DNA from: Perkinsus marinus ATCC 50983
Taxonomy: Eukaryota > Perkinsozoa > Perkinsida > Perkinsidae
Direction: 5' to 3'
Length of the DNA stretch: 64,000 nucleotides
Assembly: GCF_000006405.1 (NCBI RefSeq)
Contig: NW_003207677.1
Span: forward strand, 448,504 to 512,503
Shown here: one piece after another, positions 56,301-64,000 of the stretch
How positions within the stretch are numbered: position 1 is the stretch's first letter
How the letters are laid out: the number at the start of each line of letters is the position of its first letter
Notes under the pieces: model-generated
The model's database searches: none
Told to the model about the DNA's origin: nothing
The model's input: only the letters and a program-made list of their open reading frames with translations
Made by a program: the position numbers and the translations under genes

Positions 56301-56607
56301 GCCCGAAAATCCTCCAGATGACCCTAGCAAGGTTCAACCACTACGGTCAATGTGAACTATGTGGATAATGAAAATAATCACAATCATTGATAGTGTCGAA
56401 AATCGTAGCCCATGAGCACCATCTTACATATAGCATTTTCTCTTGAGATGCTACCAGTATTGCCAGCAAGATAGCAACAATACCGAGGCATATAAGGAGC
56501 ACCTTAGTCCTGAACAATAAACACGTGACGAATCTCAGACCAAAGCACTCTCCAGAAGGAGACGGATGTCGGATTGAAGTAAACCCCGTTGAATAGGCGT
56601 CTCGCAT
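53311..56607 (-). CDS. ABHD13/BEM46-like alpha/beta hydrolase
   Basis: Membrane-anchored serine hydrolase. ATG 56607 leads to one transmembrane helix (VLLICLGIVAILLAILVA) and EKMLY, then MPEVQGFTTVGSNPP, AELDMKFENIKVATADGQSI with HAWFIH, and TIVFCHANAGNMGLRMPNYR (the HG-N-AGN motif). Next: VLAFDYRGFGESTGKPSEEG, MLDLDALFQWIQNNQ with ENIFLFGRSLG (nucleophile elbow GxSxG as G-R-S-L-G), GAVAAEYAAKLVAEGHPP, LFPFLRFDWVKKPFLRLRWE. After a long intron come SVLLLSAADDEI (acid) and VPPSHMTKLHDICNDNGMEC, with THNDTWQKGG (catalytic His) and LEVLRKFVNDRKLAPMPKIV, ending near 53311. The triad Ser-Asp-His is complete. Substrate unknown. The long intron (about 53.9-55.16 kb) holds a copia-like relic. Confidence 0.85.
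54177..54950 (-). mobile_element. decayed Ty1/copia-like RNase H fragment
   Basis: Inside the long intron of the ABHD13-like gene. Minus-strand frames, broken by stops and shifts, show in order LLVLTDANDPS with RSGTWYLG, then EMLWNLCG, SFLHINS..PAISN..THQYID and finally LKRGELAIN..LLFTRGLGE. That order and spacing resemble the end of copia polymerase (DAD-x-SGY-x-LG; EA-LW; AI-N-..-T-H-ID; ADI-x-TK-L). Only this 3' part is visible; no LTRs or integrase were found. Inactive relic. Similarity was judged by eye. Confidence 0.45.
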
Positions 56608-57219
56608 ATTACCAGCTCATCGAAAGTAGCAGTACACCAAGGACTCCACCTATTATGACGAAAGCATTCATATTAGGAACTGAACTGACGAAACGTAGCA
56701 CTTCAATGGTTATACTAGAAGCGCTGAAACCGTTGAGGAGATGCAAGTGATGACAAGTGAGCAAGATTGACGAGACTTCAGTCTGCTATGGGGCGACGGT
56801 TGCCCATTGTATAATGTATAGAAGTCTCCCCGTCTGCAATAAGATATGCGCCCGGAAGGCTGATAAGAGGAACAAGGATATACACAAACGGAAGTTGAAG
56901 GAAATGCGGTACTGCCAATACTATGGTTTAACCTGAGATACGCACTGAGTGCATCCTACGTTCGAGATTGTATAAATTTCGGTTACGTATACTCCATTAT
57001 AGGTCAGCCATCGACACTCGGGAGCCCGAGGTATGCCATTTAGGGCACGTCAAGGTTAATGCCAAACGAGAACAACTCCTCGAGGAGAGGTAGTGCGGGG
57101 AGTATTCCATATATGACCGTCACCAACTTCAGATATTTTGAGATCGACAGAGAGAACCGCATATTATTGCAGGTGTGTGTGAAACATAAAATGCAACGTT
57201 GAGTTTATCCTTTCAGAAA
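56608..57219. other. divergent intergenic region
   Basis: About 610 bp between the starts of the ABHD13-like gene (-) and the next gene (+). A likely two-way promoter region; no repeat or exon recognised. Confidence 0.4.
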
Positions 57220-58373
57220 ATGTCCGACATAATGCGTCATCCATCAGCAACGATGCGTACCGCTCGACCCACGGGGGTATCAGAGCCTCCAAGTCGTCAC
57301 GTTCACAATTTTCTCTCAGGTGAACCAGCCCGGGCCGGCCAGTCTGAACAAGCATGCGAGGCAGCTAGAACTGATGCGAATAACAAGGGTAGTAGCATTC
57401 AACTCGAAGAGGAGGGCCTTAGTTTTGTCTCATTAGGAAAACCGGGGGATCCTCAAGCGAATACAGAATGCTCAGCCCCAGTATAGTCATGTTGAATGGG
57501 AACAGAGTTTCCGACAAAACCGTTCCTATTTGAGAAACTGCTGCGACCTGCCGTTCGTGTTGGACAGCCCTCGGAGGGTTGGGGAATATGATAGTGTGAT
57601 GCAGAGTGGTGCGAGCCTGTCCTTATCGGGCCGCTCTGGCGGTGGCAGTGAGATGAGATCCGTCTTCAAAGAGGGTCGGCAGCTTGGCGCTGGGTAGGGG
57701 TATTATATGCATGAGTTGGAGGAATTACGGTATGGACAGGTACTACCTTGTAGAGATGATAACTAACGGTCGATTGCTAACTATATCGGCTTATGATGGA
57801 CAGCGCCAGAAAGCTCTCGAGCTGGTTATAAACGAGAGAAGTCATCGCAGACTGTAGGGTACAGCTTCACTGAAATTAGTGGTAGTTGGGGACAGGTATC
57901 ATCAAGTCGCTGGTGATTACTCAAGACTGGCTGCCCGATTGGCCATTCAAGGGGGCCGACTTGTGTTGTTGGCACGTGAACCATCACAGTTCTCATCGAG
58001 GTCGATAGGAAAAGTACTTTTGCGCCGTATCACAGCATAGTCACTTTGGTAATCTCAGAAGACCAGGACAGCTGACATTTCCGATAGCCTATGTAAACCT
58101 CTTACGGTTGAGGATATGGTAAGCGCCTTATCGCTGCGGAATATAGTAATACCACAGATACGACCAGCCGCTCCTGTTCACGACGATGGAGTTTTCCCGA
58201 CTGACATAGCCGGTACGTTACAGTATCATCATTGCTATAGGATTATGTATTGTCTTCAGATCAAGTTGAAGTAGAAATAAGTCCTCCGAGTTCATCCGCC
58301 GCTGGTAGAGCCCCGAGAGTATACGTCAGAGGCTTCACGCCCAGTACAGCTAGCGTGCGATCGGGCTACAACT
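57220..58373 (+). CDS. unidentified spliced protein
   Basis: ATG 57220 (MSDIMRHPSATMRTARPTGV) and a long first exon. In-phase exons follow: AQPQYSHVEWEQSFRQNRSY, LPFVLDSPRRVGEYDSVMQS with SLSLSGRSGGGSEMRSVFK; MITNGRLLTISAYDGQRQKA; SLKLVVVGDRYHQVAGDYSR with LAARLAIQGGRLVLLAREPS; LTVEDMVSALSLRNIVIPQI; and, after a 53-nt intron, EVEISPPSSSAAGRAPRVYV to TAG 58373. The KLVVVGD strand recalls a nucleotide-binding fold, but no G-x-x-x-x-GK follows. I do not recognise the family; the Ser/Gly-rich middle may be a regulatory loop. Exon phases at 57.44 and 57.7 kb are not secure. Confidence 0.5.
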
Positions 58374-59689
58374 AGGCATAATATTGTTGTTGCGAATAAG
58401 TTGTGGCGAGATGGAGGGTTGTGTTACTTGAAGTTACTATTCACTAACAAATGACCTCTTCCTTCGTGTTGTGATTTCACCAGCATCATTACATCTCTTC
58501 CCACATGGATGTACTATGCGTGCGGTTTTCTTATGCAAATGCATAAAAATGATTTCCCATCGAATTCGGCGAATATTCATATGATTTTCCAACATTATAG
58601 GAGTTCCGAAAGAGGTTGGTCGACAATATCTAACTTCCGATCGCCATTATATGAATATTCACCAAGGATTCAATTCTTTACGTATTTACATAGGAAAGGC
58701 GCACGCAAAACAGATTGAAGGAAGCTGCTATTCCCAACCGAAAATTTTTAAATTCTCCGTTTGGAAGAAAATCTGGAATAAAAAGTGCGGGAGAGAACAC
58801 AAGGTTGTTCAGAACACGCACACAGATACTGTCTGATAACATAACGCTGTCCTTACTCAACGTTGATACAATGTGGAAGGCAACCTGTTCCCATTAACTT
58901 GCGCTGCTATTTCGGACCCTCATACGACAATGCGCGAGGAATCACAGAGCTGATCAAGATACGAACCCAGGTACTGTCTGATAAAGATAATACTGTCCTT
59001 ACTCAACGTTGGCACAATGTCGATGTTAACGAGCCGCCACAAAACTGAGGCAGAGAGGCTCAGTTCCTCACCCCGCGAATGTACTCACGGGACGATTCTT
59101 CGCTTCTCCACCCCGAATGGTCCCCTCGTACTGAACTCAATACTTCATCGATCGGAAGAAACAAGTCGATTTTAGTAGCAATAATTATCACAGCATATAC
59201 AGTAACATTATGAGCAGGTAACGTGAAGCCTCGATGGAATATTCACCGTCGCGAAATCCTCGGGTTCGTCAATCACGACCAACTCTTGTTCACCATCATC
59301 ACTCATAGAGCGTCTCTCGAAGTAACTTCACACATAAGTCATGACCGCGCGCCACGAAATTATTATTACGATATGAAGGGTTCTGCTGGAGTAGACACGT
59401 TATTGCCGTATGGAGGCATTATCAAATCCACGAATACACAGGGCTCGTTGGTCAAGTTAACAAAACTGTGTATCTGACATCACCATCTACTATACGCTGG
59501 TCTTCCATAAAAAGTATCTACGTATGAAATATCACGGCCGACATGAAAAATGCAGAATTGGAATATATGTTGGCTTTCCTCAGCTGAGCTCAGGAGCTTC
59601 CTCACTAACTACAGAAGTTTACACCACTTAGAATAGGAATGTACATAAACCAACGAAAATCTCCCAGACTTTCCTCAGAGTTTTTTCAT
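58374..59689. other. AT-rich intergenic region
   Basis: About 1.3 kb. It holds the direct repeat at 58821-59020 and dispersed-repeat copy 7. A plus frame at 59222-59477 starts with GTG and lacks support. Confidence 0.5.
58821..59020. repeat. two-copy direct repeat, ~145-bp spacing
   Basis: ACTGTCTGATAACATAACGC/TGTCCTTACTCAACGTTGA at 58821-58876 and ACTGTCTGATAAAGATAATAC/TGTCCTTACTCAACGTTGG at 58971-59020. About 50 bp each, over 85% alike by eye. Confidence 0.75.
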
Positions 59690-59735
59690 GTTAGTTGACC
59701 AAGTACATATTTTTCCACACTAGAAAGATATGCTG
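59545..59735 (-). repeat. dispersed ~200-bp repeat, copy 7
   Basis: Reverse orientation: ATATGTTGGCTTTCCTCAGC, TGAGCTCAGGAGCTTCCTCA, GAAAATCTCCCAGACTTTCC, TTAGTTGACCAAGTACATAT, TTTTCCACACT. Confidence 0.7.
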
Positions 59736-60241
59736 ATCTTCCACAGCGTTGTACTACATTGGCATATGCAGGATTAAGGAACATAGTGGTGCCCTGTTTA
59801 TGCTCTCCATTGAGCTCAACTACCGGTTTCACTGCAAATACCTACTCAAGGGGTGAACCTCCAATACTCATCACCAGACGCTTACCTGTCCAACTAGGGA
59901 CCGGTATGGTGCGATCGGATTGAAAACATCCGCCGTGAGTGTGCCCGACACCACCCGACTGACCACATGTTGATGCGGGTGATCTAACACACTACTATTA
60001 ATTCTCCACCATATACTCTCCCCTACACACCATGATAGGGCAGAGTTGCCTTCGGCATGAGCATAAACGCACAGAGACAAAAGTCCGGTATGTCTATGAT
60101 CGACTGATAAAATATATCACCATCACGAGCCCATTCCGGGATATCTGAGGAAATAAATAAAACCAAAATTACTACCCATGCCGTGTACAGACTAATACCA
60201 AATCTCCTCTTCCCTACATTCCCTAGCATTTCCAAATACAT
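59690..60241 (-). CDS. small single-pass (type II) membrane protein, unidentified
   Basis: ATG 60241: a basic leader (MYLEMLGNVGKRRFG), one transmembrane helix (LYTAWVVILVLFI), then a luminal or extracellular part over several exons: IPEWARDGDIFYQSIIDIPD, SSVLDHPHQHVVSRVVSGTL, TADVFNPIAPYRSLVGQ, and VVELNGEHKQGTTMFLNPAY. Basic residues before the helix and none after favour a lumen-facing carboxy end. The 3' end is approximate because the last exon may continue into dispersed-repeat copy 7. No family recognised. Confidence 0.5.
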
Positions 60242-60415
60242 TTCACACTTCTCAAGCGTGTGTCATACATGCCAATTTGATATATAAATGCGAAGAATGT
60301 ACATTATCTAGTCCGGGATTAATAATAGTGAACAACTTGTCGCTATCATAGTCTCCGGTGGTCACTATTATCACATCACATGTTCATCGCAATCTTAATG
60401 CGATAAAGTTTCAGA

Positions 60416-60910
60416 TCAATTCTCAATGATCTTGGATAAATAACGCACATTTCCTTGCATGTGCATATCAAATTTCGATACGTGTTCGATTAAGTTGTCT
60501 ATATACCGGCTCACATTAATACCTTCACCAACATCAATGCCAAAGTCCTCGGCCATCATGACGTCCATGCTAGCATATACTTCTTTATAAACTCCCTCGT
60601 TCTCCGTCAAGCGACGCAGTTCTCCTTTCCTCCGATGCAACACACCTGAATACACCCTACATCAGGTCCACCCAATACAGCAAGAGCTCACCTATCAAAT
60701 TGCGCAGCTTCTCAGGAGACTCCGCCAGCCAGCTGAGGTTAAACGGCTGTCTACGAGGCAAATGCGACGGCCGACCCATTCCTGTCACCATCGATATTAG
60801 TCTGTTCATAAAAGCTACCACAAAGGTGTAATAATTCGACTCTACACAACACGAGCGACCTTGAATGAAAAATGGGAGTACGTTGGGGTAACTATCACAG
60901 CCCACCGTAA
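60416..60910 (-). CDS. unidentified helical protein
   Basis: Two exons join in phase over a ~46-nt intron: YYTFVVAFMNRLISMVTGMG, RPSHLPRRQPFNLSWLAESP and EKLRNLIG, then VLHRRKGELRRLTENEGVYK, EVYASMDVMMAEDFGIDVGE and VSRYIDNLIEHVSKFDMHMQ, ending at TGA 60416. Mostly amphipathic helices. The first in-frame ATG is near 60814, but coding-like sequence extends upstream to about 60890, so a first exon may be missing. Function unknown. Confidence 0.45.
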
Positions 60911-60986
60911 TGTTATAATACTATTCTAATGTATATCTCCAAAAATACAAAATGCCCTTCCCTTCGATCACAAGCTGCAGCTACAG

Positions 60987-63238
<2,252 letters not shown>

Positions 63239-63368
63239 GAGAGTCTATACGATACCCCAGGAAGAAGAAGAAGAGAAAAAAGCAAGTATAAAAACAGCAA
63301 CAACAAAGCTAGCAGTAGCAGCAGTTACTCCCATGCCGTCATCGCACAGTACTGGTCTCATTCTATAG

Positions 63369-63632
63369 TCACCTACGCAGAGCACCTCTGCCAACTGCAG
63401 ACGAATTCATCATAGGTTTCAACAACAATAGATCTTCCAGATCAGACAAATCTTGCAATCTCATTAAAGCTTGTATTTCCTCAACTCTACCATGCCTCAT
63501 TAAAATCACATCTGACGTACCCATATGGTACACCCGACCGCGAAGCTCTTCGTACAACTCGTGACAATAGCCCTGTATGGAACTACAGTGTAATGATGTG
63601 TAACGTATGTCACGCGTACATCACAAGTTCAT
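63369..63632 (-). CDS. small unidentified protein
   Basis: ATG 63632 with a 45-nt intron joins in phase to give MNFSIQGYCHELYEELRGRV, YHMGTSDVILMRHGRVEEIQ, ALMRLQDLSDLEDLLLLKP and a stop at 63369; 73 residues. Composition and helix pattern are protein-like; the frame may splice onward after GALR into 63.3 kb. Divergent from the next gene with only about 70 bp between starts. No family recognised. Confidence 0.45.
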
Positions 63633-63699
63633 CGTTGCACAATAGTGTTCCTGTTGAGTAGACTCCATTTTCCACAGTGTAATCTCCATCCATACCATC

Positions 63700-64000
63700 A
63701 TGGCTCGAAGTACCCTCTTCCCGGCTCTCGTGATCACCTCTGCTCTAACTCTTCTTATAGGATGCAGCACAACAACTACTACCACCACCACGGCACCAAC
63801 GAGTCCAACTGCTACTCCTACCCTACAAACTTTCTGTGGGACTATTGAGAGCCCAACACCTTCTACTATAAACGTAACACTAGCTGCCAACGGTGATATG
63901 TCTTTTCATATTCCTGTTATGGGAGACCCCGTTCGCGACCTCAAATACAAGGCCAATGATGCTGGTACGACTATCATCATCACCAATGTCAACACGAGCT
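63700..64000 (+). CDS. secreted Thr-rich protein (5' part, runs off window)
   Basis: ATG 63700 gives MARSTLFPALVITSALTLLI followed by GCSTTTTTTTAPTSPTATP: a signal peptide of about 20 residues and then a threonine-rich, probably O-glycosylated, linker. The mature part begins TFCGTIESPTPSTINVTLAA and goes on to FHIPVMGDPVRDLKYKANDA, beta-strand-like, with no stop before the window edge. Intron-free so far. The style (signal, short TP linker, beta-rich domain) fits surface or secreted proteins of protist parasites. No family recognised. Confidence 0.65.
   Translation, partial: MARSTLFPALVITSALTLLIGCSTTTTTTTTAPTSPTATPTLQTFCGTIESPTPSTINVTLAANGDMSFHIPVMGDPVRDLKYKANDAGTTIIITNVNTS

Overview
The window is nuclear DNA from an intron-rich protist. 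Genes are close together on both strands and are split by very short GT-AG introns (30-90 nt is typical), so most real genes are broken across many open frames. The conserved proteins are all eukaryotic: COX6B, RPN1, an ELMO-domain protein, an ABCF ATPase, SURF6, Pol III subunit RPC11, calcineurin A, VPS4, an ABHD13-like hydrolase and an inositol monophosphatase. The calcineurin A amino end (MEPLADP followed by a PPP stretch) looks apicomplexan-like. The compact intron style suggests an alveolate, most likely a Perkinsus-type parasite. That genus call is inference; no rRNA or spliced leader was seen to confirm it.

Layout. 0.1-4 kb (+): COX6B, an unidentified gene and an EF-hand protein. 4.5-24 kb (-): RPN1, ELMO protein, ABCF ATPase, a RING/TRAF-zinc-finger/polyQ/SH3 protein, an LRR protein, a small gene beside a 100-nt assembly gap, an MNS1-like coiled coil and a HAD-like protein. 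24.5-25.2 kb: a 21-bp minisatellite with 42- and 84-bp higher-order structure. 25.5-31.5 kb (-): an unidentified spliced gene, a peptide transporter and a TIR-like membrane protein. 31.5-34.4 kb: a mostly gene-poor stretch with perfect or near-perfect hairpins. 34.4-43.4 kb (+): SURF6, RPC11, two tandem paralogues of an unknown family and two unidentified genes. 43.6-56.6 kb (-): a small secreted protein, inositol monophosphatase, calcineurin A, two tandem C2-domain genes and an ABHD13-like hydrolase whose long intron holds a decayed copia-like fragment. 57.2-58.4 kb (+): an unidentified gene. 59.7-63.6 kb (-): a small membrane protein, an unidentified gene, VPS4 and a small gene. A secreted Thr-rich protein (+) runs off the right edge.

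Two features cross gene boundaries. First, at least ten introns carry a tRNA B-box-like motif (GGTTCRANTCC) in either orientation; in the antisense cases the motif sits close to the donor site. This suggests a tRNA- or SINE-derived source for part of the intron set. Second, a dispersed non-coding repeat of about 200 bp occurs at least seven times, four times inside introns. The genes are mostly housekeeping; calcineurin A, the EF-hand proteins and the C2 proteins make the window rich in calcium signalling, but no operon-like pathway is implied.
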